Origin: Bradysia coprophila
Taxonomy: Eukaryota; Arthropoda; Insecta; Diptera; Sciaridae
Assembly: GCF_014529535.1 (NCBI RefSeq)
Contig: NW_023503293.1
Coordinates: 7,000,844-7,064,843, forward strand
DNA length: 64,000 nucleotides
Direction of reading: 5' to 3'
Part shown: positions 49,531 to 62,200 of the stretch, piece after piece
Position numbering within the stretch: the first letter of the stretch is position 1
Layout of the letters: every line of letters begins with the position of its first letter
Notes under the pieces: generated by a model
Told to the model about the DNA's origin: nothing
What the model saw: only the letters and a program-made list of their open reading frames with translations
The model's database searches: none
Program-made: the position numbers and the translations under genes

Positions 49531-51381
49531 ATGCTACAAGCGATTTTACTCGGAATACTGGGCGGATTATTATCGTTGTTGTACTATTGGGCGAAACAGA
49601 AACAAAATTATTGGAAAGATCGCAACATCCCCTATATAAAATCACCATTATTGTTAGGGCATTTTTTTAAAACTGTTATATTGAAGCAGCACAATATCGA
49701 TGCCCTAACACACCTGTACGATCACCCCAATGCTAAGGGAAAGCCATTCGTTGGCATTAATGTATTTCACAAGGTATAAATTGCGAATTGTACTTCCTGT
49801 GAGATGACATTAACGATGGAAATTGTTTCAGCCGGCAATATTGGTGCGAGAGCCTGAACTGGTCCGTCGTATCTTGATCAAAGATTTCCAATATTTTTCC
49901 AATCGTCACCTTGGTGCTGATCCAGATCATGATCCAATTTCTGGATTGAATCTATTCCAAACCAAGTATACCCAATGGCGGGACATGCGCACTAAAATGT
50001 CACCGATTTTTACGAGCGGAAAAATGAAACAAATGTTCTACATGGTTGAAAATGTAGGCAAGGAGCTGAACGAAAGCGTTGCTAAATTGGTGAAGTCGGG
50101 TAATCCGGTTGCAGAGATTCGTACGCTATTTGCGCGGTACACCATTGGTGAATTTGTGAATTATTTTTGGGATTTTTTTGATTGTGAATTTACAAATGGA
50201 ATTGTATTTCCGTAGATTCTATTTCAATAGTGGCATTCGGGACTGACTCCGGGTGTTTAAGGGATCCAAACTCATCGGAATTCCTCAAGGAAGCCAGAAA
50301 TGCCTTCCAAGTGCGATATGTTGATAAAGTTGCCGGACATTTGTTGTTTTTCCTTTCATCATCACTGAAAATGTTCAATTTGAAAGCTTTTAATCCCTCG
50401 TTCGAAAAGTTTCTTAGGCGGCTTTTCGATGAAGTGATGACCAATCGAATGAAAAGTGGAGGCAATCGCAACGATTTGATAGACGCGTTAATTGCGTTGA
50501 AGAAGGCTGAAATAGGCAAGGAAAAAGTTGTTTTTTCGCATGAGGTTCTTGTTGCACAGGCTGCACTGTTCTTTTTTGCTGGATTTGAGACGTCGTCATC
50601 AACTATGGAATTTGTTTGCTATCTGATTGCAAAACACGTAAGACAGAGTTTCACTCAATGTAAATTGTACCAACAATCAACACAATTTTTAATTAGCCTG
50701 AAGTCCAAGCAAAGATGCGCAAAGAGATACGCGAAGCTTTGAAGAAACACGGAAAAATGACTTACGAATTAATTGCTAACGATCTGCCGTATATGGGTGC
50801 GGCAATCAAAGAGACTTTAAGACTGTATCCGATTTTGCCTTTTCTTGATCGAGTATGTATGGTACCACGTAGTGACGAAGGCTATTCCCTGGAACCATTC
50901 AGTTCATTTAAAGTTCCCAGCGGAATGCCTGTCTACGTACCCATATACAATATGCAAAGGGATCCAGAGGTACGGAATTCCTGATAGTATCCATTAATTT
51001 AACGAATGCGTCTAACAAAACAAATATTTTTCCAGTATTTCCCGGAGCCGGAGAAATTCATTCCGGAACGATTCTTTTCGGAAAATGAAAAATCCAATGA
51101 TTGCTATGCTCCATTTGGAGTGGGACCGAGGTAAGAGCTAATTGAAAACTAATTCTATATGAATGGGAACGAAATTTAAGACGATTGAAATTCGATTCAG
51201 GAGCTGTATTGGCGAACGTTTTGCTCTGATGCAAATGAAAGTGGCTCTGATGAGTTTACTATCATCATTCAGGATGGAATTTACTGCCGATACACCGAAA
51301 ACACTTGATCTGGAAGCCGACACAGTTTTATTGCATTCAGACAAAGGTGTCTTGCTGAAATTCGTCGCTGATTCTGATTAA
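49531..51381 (+). CDS. Cytochrome P450, CYP6-like
   Basis: Six exons: 49531-49773, 49832-50147, 50216-50637, 50697-50969, 51036-51130 and 51201-51381, all GT-AG, giving 509 residues, the usual length. It is a microsomal monooxygenase, probably oxidising xenobiotics or endogenous lipids. An N-terminal membrane anchor ([16 protein letters not shown]) is present. The I-helix is [13 protein letters not shown] near 305-317 and the K-helix ETLR near 365 ([17 protein letters not shown]). The PERF region is FIPERFFSE, and the haem loop is [14 protein letters not shown] with the ligand Cys near 452. The AGFETSS and KETLR(K/L)YP wording is that of CYP3-clan family CYP6; the subfamily cannot be fixed by eye. 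All catalytic motifs are intact. Confidence 0.94.
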
Positions 51382-52269
51382 GAGTATGACGGAAAATTTT
51401 CGTAACATTTTGTGGATCTTGTTTAAATCACATACATTAATCAGAAAGCACGAAAGCACAAAAACTCTTTTCATCCAACACAATATCCACATTATCCACA
51501 ATATGAAGAGAATTACAGTGTAGTGACCACAAATATTACTTTGTAAATTTCACACCTTTTCTCTATTCAATTCATTACAACCCTCATGTCAATCAGACCG
51601 TTATTCATGGTAACTGGGTAACTGTGGATTATTATTTAATTTTTGAGGCATAAAAAGTCACTGCATTCATATACGTTAAATGTATCCCTCCTTTTTATAT
51701 ATTATAACGGGTTTAAAGCGCAAAAATATAAATTCTATATGATAACCAACGAATATATAACAAAATGGTTTTTCTTTCGACACAAATAATTGTAAAATAT
51801 GAAGCATTTCGAATTACGTAAAGAAGAACATGAAGGATATGTCCATGTACGAAGACGTGAATATAAAAAACCAGCACAGTATAAACTGGAACAACGCAAG
51901 AATCATCGCTCATGAAAGAAATCAGAACAAATTTCGTAAAATAATAGGAGGCCTATTTATTTATCCACCAAGAAACTAATCCAACCATGAACAACGCATG
52001 GCCAGCAATCATTCCAAAATTAAAGAAATTTGAGTCTCATTCTTTAGTAAGCTCTGACGATGACAACAACTTAGTTGTCGAAAGCTAAGTAAATAAAACT
52101 AAAAAATCATTACACACCATTACGTCATCATGACTAGCAGACTCATGTATGAAATATACATAGAAGTTCCTATACTAGATCTCGTCTCATTAGAATCATA
52201 GTAAGTATAAGTATACTGACAACGTGCAACATTGAAAGCCAAGGTGTAGCGTCAAGAGCTTATTTTAAG
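51382..52269. other. Intergenic region between P450 and acidic repeat gene
   Basis: AT-rich sequence with the 3' UTR of the P450; AATAAA occurs near 52090. No gene or clear repeat seen. Confidence 0.5.
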
Positions 52270-52815
52270 TCAATTAGCATAAGTAACTGGACGCCACAGT
52301 AGTGGTTGATTTTTGCTCAGCTGCTTCCACCAAGCATTGCTGTTTTTGTTTTTAATTTCTGTGTGGCCAGAAGGTGCAATACGAGTTTGCAATTCGTATC
52401 CAGCGCTGATGTGATCTTCGGTGGCATTGTCACTCTCACTATCTGAACCGGTTTCCAATCCAAAAGTAGTCGTTTCGTCTGAATCATAAAATTCTTCCGA
52501 ATTACTTGAATCATCCGATCCTCCCGGTAACGTCTCGTTCTCATTGTCACTCTCACTATCCGAACCGGTATTCGTTTCCGCGTCAAAATCGATTTCCATG
52601 CCAGCAACAGCATCCGAATTACTTGAATCATCCGATCCTCTCGGTAACGTCTCGTTCTCATTTTCACTCTCACTATCCAAATCGGTATTCATTTCCGTGT
52701 CAAAATCGATTTCCATGCCAGCAGCAGCATCCGAATTATAAGGACGATCCGATCCTCTCGGTAACGTCTCGTTTTTTAACGGTTTTTTAAACATTTTTTC
52801 AAATAAATGATTCAT
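52270..52815 (-). CDS. Acidic Ser/Asp/Glu-rich repeat protein, orphan
   Basis: One open frame of 181 residues from the ATG at 52815. The N-terminus is basic (MNHLFEKMFKKPLKN). About three copies of a 39-residue unit follow (ETLPRGSDDSSNSDAVAGME, then IDFDAETNTGSDSESDNEN). At DNA level the unit is an exact 117-bp period: CCTC(T/C)CGGTAACGTCTCGTT at 52520, 52637 and 52754. The end is non-repetitive (NSNAWWKQLSKNQPLLWRP). There is no signal peptide or membrane span. Low complexity and strong negative charge suggest a disordered, perhaps nuclear, protein. The frame has survived without a stop while the repeats diverge, which favours it being a real gene. No homologue recognised; introns upstream cannot be excluded. 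Confidence 0.5.
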   Translation of the reverse strand: MNHLFEKMFKKPLKNETLPRGSDRPYNSDAAAGMEIDFDTEMNTDLDSESENENETLPRGSDDSSNSDAVAGMEIDFDAETNTGSDSESDNENETLPGGSDDSSNSEEFYDSDETTTFGLETGSDSESDNATEDHISAGYELQTRIAPSGHTEIKNKNSNAWWKQLSKNQPLLWRPVTYAN

Positions 52816-53070
52816 CAAAAGTATTACCTAGCTTCAGAAATAGCTTTCGCTAAATTCAATTTAATTACTAATCTTTCATTCGACGTCGACATTTTTAATT
52901 AACGATAGAAGCCAACTATCATGTCAATGGTAATTCTAATCTAGCCACAGACGTGACAAGTTAGGGAAGTCTGGTGGAATCTCGATTTACCACTCATATA
53001 GGTTCATATAATGGGCTAGGGAAAAATATCCGAGTGTATTATCGCCTCTTGGACGATAATATCGTTTTCA

Positions 53071-53165
53071 TACCTAGGACCCGAAAAGTGCGACTTCGTC
53101 ACACTTTTTCTTCATCCAATATGAAAAATACTATTCGTACCACGGACTTAAAGTCTTTTTTAGCG
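53071..53165. repeat. Second copy of the CCTAGGAC element
   Basis: TACCTAGGACCCGAAA...ATATGAAAAATACTATTCGTACCACGGACTTAAAGTC is the reverse complement of about 1875-1946, with a short internal difference. Confidence 0.75.
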
Positions 53166-53753
53166 AATTCGATTCGAGACCAGATCGTCCGAGAGACGAT
53201 AATATCGTATCAGACTACAAACGACAGAGTAAAGTTAACCAGGCAGGAGCGCTGATTTGACTAGGGACCTGAATAATCTAGTAGCCTTATATTTTTTGAG
53301 AATAAAATTTTTCAATTTATGTCAGTGTTCATTTGAGTTCATTTTCATACAGTGTATTAGGTCCCTCATTTGACGTTTTGAAAATGAACTGCTCCTGCCT
53401 GGTTTATTTTACTCTGCCGTGGACTTCAACAATATCGTTTTCCGGACAATAATATTGTTTTCTGTAACAATATTATCGTCCCAGCAACGATATTAAATAA
53501 TTGTCCAAGCTCTTTAACTGGCGCTAGGTGAAGCCCCGCGATCAGCGTAACCTCACAATTAAAATATCTTGAAATCATCAACAATGTGTGACAACGTGTT
53601 AAAAACAAAATCAAAACCATCAAAACATACCAGAAACCGGTGGCGACCCACTTGTTCACGGATAATGCATAAACAAGTTCCTTAATCTATTGTTAGAAAA
53701 ATGGGCCCCTGTAATAAAATGTACAAAGAGTCCGATAAAGGTGCTGTAGACAG

Positions 53754-54060
53754 CAGGGCCTACTTTTTAGAAACTTTTAGAGAAAATCGAGAAAATCAAG
53801 AAACTTTGAGAAATTCAAGAAACTTCGAGAAATTCAAGAAACTTCGAGAAATGTTTCTTGAATTTCTCAAAGTTTCTTGATTTTCTCGAATTAGAGAAAT
53901 TTCAAGAAATTCCAGAAAATTCAAGACATTCGAGAAACTTCGAGAAATTCAAGAAATTTCAAGAAACTTCAAGAAACTAATTTCTCGAGTTTAAGAAATT
54001 CGAGAAAATTCGAGAAATTTCGAGAAATTCAAGAAATTAGTTTCCAAAAAGTAGGCCCTG
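53754..54060. mobile_element. hAT-like MITE filled with GAGAAATTCAAGAAA repeats
   Basis: The ends CAGGGCCTACTTTTTAGAAAC and GTTTCCAAAAAGTAGGCCCTG are inverted. GTAGACAG flanks both sides (53746-53753 and 54061-54068), an exact 8-bp duplication. CAGGGCC ends with 8-bp duplications are typical of hAT. The interior is a chain of AAGAAACTTCGAGAAATTC and its complement, so it is a self-complementary minisatellite. Confidence 0.85.
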
Positions 54061-54068
54061 GTAGACAG

Positions 54069-57000
54069 AGATTTTAAAAAGACGAATTGTTAGTGACATT
54101 TTCTGAATTCAGATGAAGCCAAGGACGGAACAAAGAAAAGACGTCTCATTTTTTATATATAATTTGAATAATTTTATAATAATAAATATTGCAAATAATT
54201 ACATTGAACATATAAATTTAAGTCACAATAATTATAATATTTTTCATATTATCTTTTTACCTAACATTACAACGTCGTTAATTTCAATATGTTTTTCTTT
54301 CCCTTCAAATTTTCAATTTTTTTTTGTTGTTTTTGCTTTGTTTTTAGTATAAATATTATTTTAAATTTGTATAAATAAATACAAACTATTAGGTATAAAA
54401 TAGTCAAGAAAAATATAGAAAAATTATGTTCATTCCTCTATTTTTTTGTTTTCATTTTTTTTTTATATCCCCTCGATATAAAAATTTGATATTTTATATT
54501 TATAAAAAACTGTAAATATGTATTTGACATTGCTTTAAAGTAAAGTTTATGTTCAATTTGAAATTGTCATGTCTCCATCGTTTTTCTTTGATTTAAATGT
54601 TTTTTTTTATTATTATTTTTCAATTTTTGCTAATTTTTTTTTTTCATTTTTCTTCGTCGTTTTCTAAATATTTTTTTTAAATTATTTTCAATATTCTCTT
54701 TAGTGTTTCCACTGTGACAAAAAATAAAAATTAAACTTAAAACGCCCTTTGGAATGTAAAAATTTCATCAAAACAAATAACACCACCCCGATACATGTTT
54801 TTTGCTGTTGTTGTGATATTATTCTTTGGACAATGTTCTTTCTTCCATCAATTTTTCACTTTTTGGTTACAAAAAAGGTCTTCCATTTAAATAAATGCAA
54901 TTGGAACTGATTTATATTTAAAACAACGATTTTATTCTTCTTTTAGTAAAATTAAAAGCAACAAAGTATGGCAAAACGTTTTGGTTTTTGAATTGATCTA
55001 CTGTTCAAATCAAAACGACATAAAATATGTTTTTTTTTTTTCGACGTTACATTATCAGTTTTATAAAAAAAAAATTGAGGGAGGCAGTCAATAAATTACT
55101 CTAAATAAAATAAACTCAAGGTACAAGAAGTATATTCTATTATTCTTTCAATCTCCGGTAACATTATTAAGTTTGCACTTGATATTTTGTAGCTGTTCAG
55201 TTTAGGCCATCTGAATGGTCAGATGATTAAAAAACGGCTACAAATTTTTTAAGCGCAACATTGACTTCTGTTACTCAACTGTAATTTGCTAAAAAAAAAT
55301 ATTTTTAATTCAATTAAATGAAATCAACTAAATGTTTGATTCATTTTTAATTCATTGATAAATTGATTGCTAATATAAAACACAACGAAATTTTATGAGA
55401 TTGTTGAACAAAATTTGTTTGTTTCTCATTATTTTCTGTTGTTTGTTTCGATTGTACATAAAATGCTACGAGAGTTCAGTGAATCTACAGAAAAATTTTT
55501 GATAAAATGGTTTTGTTTTGTTATTTAAATTGTCTATCGATTAAAGATGAGAACCAAATTCTTGATATTTGTTTTCCTGCAACTGTAACTGTTTTCTTCT
55601 TAAATATTTCAATTAAATATTTTCTAAATGCTAAATATTTTGTTGATGATAATTATAATAAAATGTTTCGGTTTCTTCGAAAATTCTATCCACAAAATTA
55701 TAAGTCAATTCGTACAGGTTCTTGAATTTTGTTTTTTCCTTTTTCTTTATTATTTACAAGGGCCAAAAAGGATGTCCATTTAAATAATAAAAATTAAATT
55801 AATAAAATTGTACTAAGAATGGATGAAGAATCAATTTTCAAATCATAAAGACGTTCAAAACTGTTTTACATGCTTGCAGTGACACAACTACGTTCATCAG
55901 ACAGATTAGAAAATATACTCCATTTTCTTCCCCAGAGAAATACGGTGGAAGAGATATAAGAAGTTAGATTTTCAAAAATTACAATCCAATCGACGTTATT
56001 CATTCCACATTCCATTTACACGTTATAATACATATGGATACCGTAACAATGTCGTAACGTTGGTAATGCCTATGGACTGAATAGCGTCGATTAGATTGTA
56101 ATTGTTACTTTTTATAATTCCGAGATTGTAGTATTTTTTGACCGAGGGAGGGAAAAAGAGTTAGAAATTGCATTTAAAAGGAGTTCTTTATGTTAATCCG
56201 ACAAAATGAAATTTCCAACCCGAGCTAACACAACGTTTTTCACAACAAAGGCTTTGGAAGTTCAGTGGAGGGGAAAAATAACTATTTCTCGCCTGCGTTG
56301 TGAAAAATGCTTTATTTACTCACTACTGAGAAGCGGAACAAATAATTATGCGATTTCCTTATGAACGATAATTACCTCGAGGATAAACTTGAATCGGAAT
56401 TTGTCATTTCGTAATGGTTCACAGAATTTCTGTTGTTTTTATGGAATTCGAGCACACGCATCAAATCACTGTTGCCACTCAGCACACAGGCTGCTATTTT
56501 AGTTTTTAGTTTAGCGTCGAAAACAGCCGGAATATTGTAGATACAGGTAACGGAATGGAGTTTTCGTCGCACTAAATATGAGATTTCTGATACATCGTGA
56601 GAGAAAAGTCTATTTCGTTACGTGTATCGGTAACATTTTCTTTGTTATTTGGTTACCATCAACTTATTCAAAAGTTTAACCGGGGAAGATGCTCTCGCGT
56701 CGTAAATATCGTTTTACGATAGGGATCTTTGTCGCGCACAATGGAAATAGAAACTAGGTCAACATTTTAAACAAACTGCCGTTCCACAATGTAAGTACAT
56801 TGCACTTAAGGTGACGGGGAATCTCGCACACGCGAATCATAGTATGCGCCCTTTTACGACATGTAACAAAAAGTCATGATTGTGCGAGATTCTCCACTTA
56901 AAATTTCTTAGTACTAAGTACTTAGTGCACTCTTCTTAAACACATTCCAACAGTTTTGATTTGAAGATGTGATACATGGTAAGAGTAAGAGTTAATAAAC

Positions 57001-59254
57001 GACCTCAAGAGATGTTCCAGTTATTCCACATTATGACAAATAGAAAAACAACAAATAGAACATTTGAACAACGACCCATAAAGATCATTAATGAAACAAG
57101 TGGATGTGTTCTTCTATCGAGGTAGTTTAGTAACTCATAGAATTATCGATTGGAGTTGTTGGTTGTAAAATGTTGATCACTTCGTATCTATTTGTATTGT
57201 CACTCGTTTCATGGATGGATAGTTAAAAAGGAAACCCAAAACCATCTCAAATTCACTAATGGTTGTCATTGGAACATTTAATTCAAATTGTATTGTTCCT
57301 CTTACATTACTTTGTTAAGTCGCAAGTATAAAGAATCCGTTTCGGTGTACGGATCTATAGTTCAAATGAAAACATATTCCCAATTTTCATGTGTGTGTAG
57401 TGTATGCAATGCACATTGTGTGTAACAGTTCTCTCACCAAGCAAGCATGTAGCTTTAAATAGAAATTGATAATTTTTAACAGTTTTTAGAGTGATGATTT
57501 TTTCATTATTTTTTTTTCTTCCGTCACCTGAAAGATAAAACGCTCATCGGTCAATCATTATTATAATTTTCGTATCAACATCATTCGCAAAAACACGAAG
57601 TTTCTCGAAAATATTTTCTAAAAAGAAGAAATTTACATAACAAACAATCGATTTAAACGAAAAACGGGAAACAAGATCGCGTAACACACTGTGTGTGTGG
57701 CAGGCTTTTCAGGGCCTATTATTACAGGCGGACCTATTATATAGGAAACAGCACCTCACATTTGACTAAACACAACAATGTCAATCCAAATAAACTGAAA
57801 TTCAAACGAGCCTTAGGAATTTTTCCACCTCAGATTATGTAACCGTGGGCATGGAAACGGGGGTTGTAGCTAGCAATTCCTAAAACGCATAAAAATTCCG
57901 TAATTAGTAAATTCTTAAATCTGTCCCTAGGCCTAAAAATCCTGCCGGGCTGAGTCCCTGCATGTATGCCATGACTGAGACAACCCAAGATTTAAAAATA
58001 AATCTCGGATTTTTGCCGGTTTTTTTTCCGGAAAATTATCGGATGAAAAATCGTTCAAGCCGAAGAAGTTCATCAAAAACCAATCTGACACTGAATTTTC
58101 TTATATTCGGATTTTTTTTGTGACGTTTTGTTCAGTCGTTATGTTTTATTAGACATAAATGACATGTTGAAGTAAGAATTGTGAGGTTATGTTGCCGGTT
58201 GTGAAACTGCGCTGTGTGTTTTACGAGAATTAATTTTTAGTTTTAGTGACTTATAGTTTTTAACTGAACATTTCAAACATTTTTTGTTTCTGTTCATTGA
58301 ACGTTCACACCAACCTTCAATCGATTTTCTTTCATTTTTATAAATTTATTTAACTTTTTTTATTTAATTTACTTAGTAATCATTTTATCTATCTATATGT
58401 ATATCAGTACTTATACACAATTACGAACTGCAGTATTAAATACATTTATATTTACGTCATTACAAATTTCTAATTTCTAAATTTTTATTTTTATTTGTTT
58501 TCTCTACAAAAAGAAAAGAAAAATTTTATCCGTTCAACACCTAATAGTTAAAGCAAAAAGATTTTTTAATTTTATTTTTTTACAAATTTTCCTCTTTTTC
58601 TCTTTTTAACTTTATAATTTCTTATATCATAAAATACAGGCTGATAAATAAAATGCACATTGGAAAGAAAAAAAAAATTAAGGGAAACATAAACATTAAA
58701 AAAACGCGCTAAAATTGCAAAAAATAGATATTTTTTTATAATAAATCTGGATGTCATGTACACCCACACAAAATTCACGAGCTCGTAACAATTTATATTT
58801 TTCATTCGTCCTGGGTTCTCAAAATAAAATATATGTGTGTGTAACATGGAAAGTCGAAGATTCATCAGATTTTTTTTTAAATGTTTAAATTACAAAATAT
58901 AGATTTTCTAATTAAGGAAGAAAAGAATTCCGAAAATTACCTATCCAAACAGTGGTCATTACATTTTAATCGATTGTCTTTGTTGTGACTTGTACAATAA
59001 ACTACAATTGGGATTTTCTTTTCTTATGCTTTTTTTGGAAATGAAAAACTTTTTCCAATTTTTTTAAAAGTAAAATAAGCTAAACAAAATCAAGACAAAA
59101 AATAAATTAAAAGTAAAAAAATACTGAACGAAGAAAAATATTTTTTTTTTAGAAAAATGATTAACCGTCGCAAAAGAAATTGACGATTTTCGTTAAGTTT
59201 TCATTCAACGAAAAATTTACGAAAATTCTTTTTTTTTAAATCTTTTTACCTGTC
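54069..59254. other. Very AT-rich tract, possible long 3' UTR of SINHCAF plus intergenic DNA
   Basis: Long T and A runs dominate 54100-55750 and 57480-59250. No ORF is convincing apart from one exon-like stretch at 56376-56571. Because SINHCAF ends at 59255 on the minus strand, part of this may be its 3' UTR; several AATAAA signals occur on that strand. That is an inference. Sequence at about 57710-57740 (CAGGGCCTATTATTACAGG) resembles ends of the hAT-like elements. Confidence 0.4.
56376..56571 (-). other. Exon-like open stretch, unassigned
   Basis: On the minus strand, ATATTTAG precedes and GTAATTATC follows an open frame of 65 codons with more balanced composition than its surroundings (e.g. 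YNIPAVFDAKLKTKIAAC, LMRVLEFHKNNRNS). It would start in phase 1 and end in phase 2. It matches none of the phases of the neighbouring SINHCAF exons, and I found no partner exons. It may be chance. Confidence 0.2.
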
Positions 59255-62200
59255 TCAGTTGGTGGCCTGTTGAAAATACTTTGGTTTAATAACTACCAAA
59301 TTTTGATTGAGATTCGTCTGGTTGCTTGGTGTGGCCTCAACTTTATTGCTGGTTGTCGACGATATGACATTTTGCATAACGTCCTGGTGTACGGCAACGA
59401 TCTGATTCTGAGCGGGTATTGTGCTTGTTTTGTAGAGTGACTGGAAGGGAAGCTTGGATTTAGATTTGCCGAACAAAGTGCGCTTGAATTGGTCTTAATT
59501 TAGAGTGAGATGTAACTCAATGTTTTTCTTTCTTTATTATTGTTCCTCGTGTTAAGGCCCGTCATAGGGAAGTATGCCTTGGCGACCTAAAGAGAATACA
59601 GTGAATACCTAAAGAGGTGAGTTTCTTTGAATTTTTTCGGTGAATTTTTGTGATAAAATTTTCCATACATTTTCGTCATTTCACTATGACGGACGGGCCT
59701 TAAACAGAACCTTTTGGGCAAAAACGAGCCATCAGAACTGTCGGAGCGTTTGATTGTCGCTCAATTTTACAAACTGTAACATTACAGACTGTTGATACCT
59801 GTTTTAAATTGTGACATTGCAGACTATTGCTCCCTTTTACAAACTGTGACATTACAGACTGTTGCTGCTTATTACAAACTGCGATTTTACAGACTCTTGC
59901 TCCCTTTTACAAAAGGTAAACTTTAATCACAAATTCTAAAAACAGTCAATATTAATGCTATTCGCATACTAATGGTGCCTTCACCCAAGGCTGTATACTT
60001 TGGGGAGGTCACGCAGATCGCCATTTTATTAGATACGCGGGAACACACCTTTTCCATACAAACAAATTCACCAAAATTGAATTTGTATGGCGTGGTGAAT
60101 TTTTTGTATGAAACGTGGTGTGTAACCCGCGTATCTGCATCTGCGTGACCTCCCCAAAGTATACAGCCTTGCCTTCACCTTGATGAGATACGATTTTGCG
60201 CTACGCATCAATTTTGACTATTGGCAGTTGACTGCGAATAGCATGTGTCAAACAAAAAGTTGGTCATAGACGGTGACTTTTACGAGTTAGAGTATTATTG
60301 AGACCGGGAATAGTTTCTTATGTTGATTTTGTTATTGTGTCATTACCTTTACAATGATATCATGACAAGGACCGTCAACACTAGTTAAATTTATTACTTG
60401 GACACTTTTTCCGGCCTGCAAGGTTTATTTCAAAATTTATGGCGCTTGCCTCTAGGAGTCATGCAGAAATGACGTTTCTAAATCGACTTAGTCAATCTAT
60501 AAGACGAACAACAGGAGAACTTCGCATTGTTTTCTTTTGAGAGTTTTTTTTTCGTAGTTTTTGTACGATCGACTCCACAACCCACTTCGCCAACACACTG
60601 ATCAAATTTTTCAGGTGTAACTTCGAACCCACAATTGAATAAGTTTGATCCAAAACCTGACCCTGACTTATTCTATCTACTTCTACCACACCGATAATCA
60701 TGTGTCAACTGGGCTATTATACTCACTTTTTGATGCATTGGAGATATTCCAGCCAGATTCGCAGCTAACACTAAATTTTGTGGTTGCACATGGAGCTTAA
60801 TTCCATTAGCTAGAATAACGGGTCTGATTGCACCGATTCTCGATTTCTGGAAGGAATTCATTTACAAAAATTATTTTCATTTTCCAATCTTCGCAGGGAA
60901 TTGTTGTCGCAAACGGTTAAAGAAGTCGTTGTAGACAAACAAAACTGCAATTATTTCCTCACCTGATTCAATTCTTGGCTATTCGACATCTCATCATATC
61001 CCGAATCCGACGAGTTTTCGTTCATTTTCGTGCCCAGCACTTCATTCAGTTTTTCACTGTGCGCTCCCGATATGATTTTATCATTGAGCGGTGTCACTTT
61101 GGCCGATTTCTCGTGACAAAATTTGACCAAATTTTTCACAATATTCAAATCGCTCGATTTCAATTTGGTTGGAAGTTTTGTGATTTTACCGGAGTCAGCC
61201 TTAATTTTATGCAGATAATTGAACGACTTCGAACTCATCTCCGTGCTGGATTGGGCTAATTTGCTGAGTTTGTAATTGTTTTTGATGCTTGTCGTATCTA
61301 CAACGTCAATTTGATGCATTGCTTCGTACTTAGCACCGCGTATTGCATTTGTGGAACTATCCGCAATGCTACATGACTTTAACGCAGCATTGTTAGCGTA
61401 CATTTCCTGTACTTGTGTATTGAAAGCGTCGAGCTGTGCATTTGGATGCATGGTGCCGTTGGTCACTTTCGCCACTTCATTCGTCGTATTCGGAACACGT
61501 TTATGTAATGGACACACAGTTGTGGACATTGAGTCAACCATTACGGCTCCAATTAATTTATTCTCATACACTACGCCGCAACACGTCTTCACACGGACCC
61601 AGAATTGTTCGTCAACTATGGAAGCTTGAATTTGGCCACGATTCTTTAACGGACGATAGGATTTTCGTTGGTACTTCTTCAATCTGCCGATATCGCTCAA
61701 TCGATGGCTGTCATTCTCTAGTTCATCGTCCATATCGAATTGCAGGTAAACGTTTTCCGAATCGGTCGGAATCGAACCGGGACTCGATGGAGACGACTGT
61801 TCGTCCGAAGATGGGCTGGCGTCTCGCTTTTCCACTTCCAGTAGCTTTTTCTTTTTCGTCTTTTTGAATATTTTGCCAAAGCGTTCGGACACACTGCTCA
61901 GGGATTTTAAATTTTGTGATGTCGTTGCGACGGTCGCTTTTCCATTACCGTTAGCTTGTTGCAACAACTGTTCTTCTTTGCGCTTCTTGAATTTAGTCAT
62001 TGACTTCAGACCGGGTCCAACGCGTGCATCAACAACCTGCAGAACATTTCGGAAAAAGTTTTACATTTTGTTCCTGCAATGTGACCAAACCGAAAAAGAA
62101 ATGTGAAAAAAATTACTTACGTGACCCCAATGTCGATCGCTTCCCGGCGGTAAGCGTTTGAATCGTTTCACTAGCAGAACGCATGCATTGCAAATTTCAC

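Noticed and set aside
52317-52673. 118-residue Arg-rich frame (MRTRRYREDR repeats)
   Set aside because: A frame-shifted reading of the same 117-bp repeats; the acidic frame is longer and reaches a natural start and stop.
60492-60701. 69-residue minus-strand ORF in another frame over the possible alternative SINHCAF exon
   Set aside because: Its Met lies in the intron and it is out of phase with the preceding exon; the overlapping phase-0 frame is the better candidate.
61351-61867. Plus-strand ORFs of 92 and 143 residues
   Set aside because: Shadow frames of the large SINHCAF exon.
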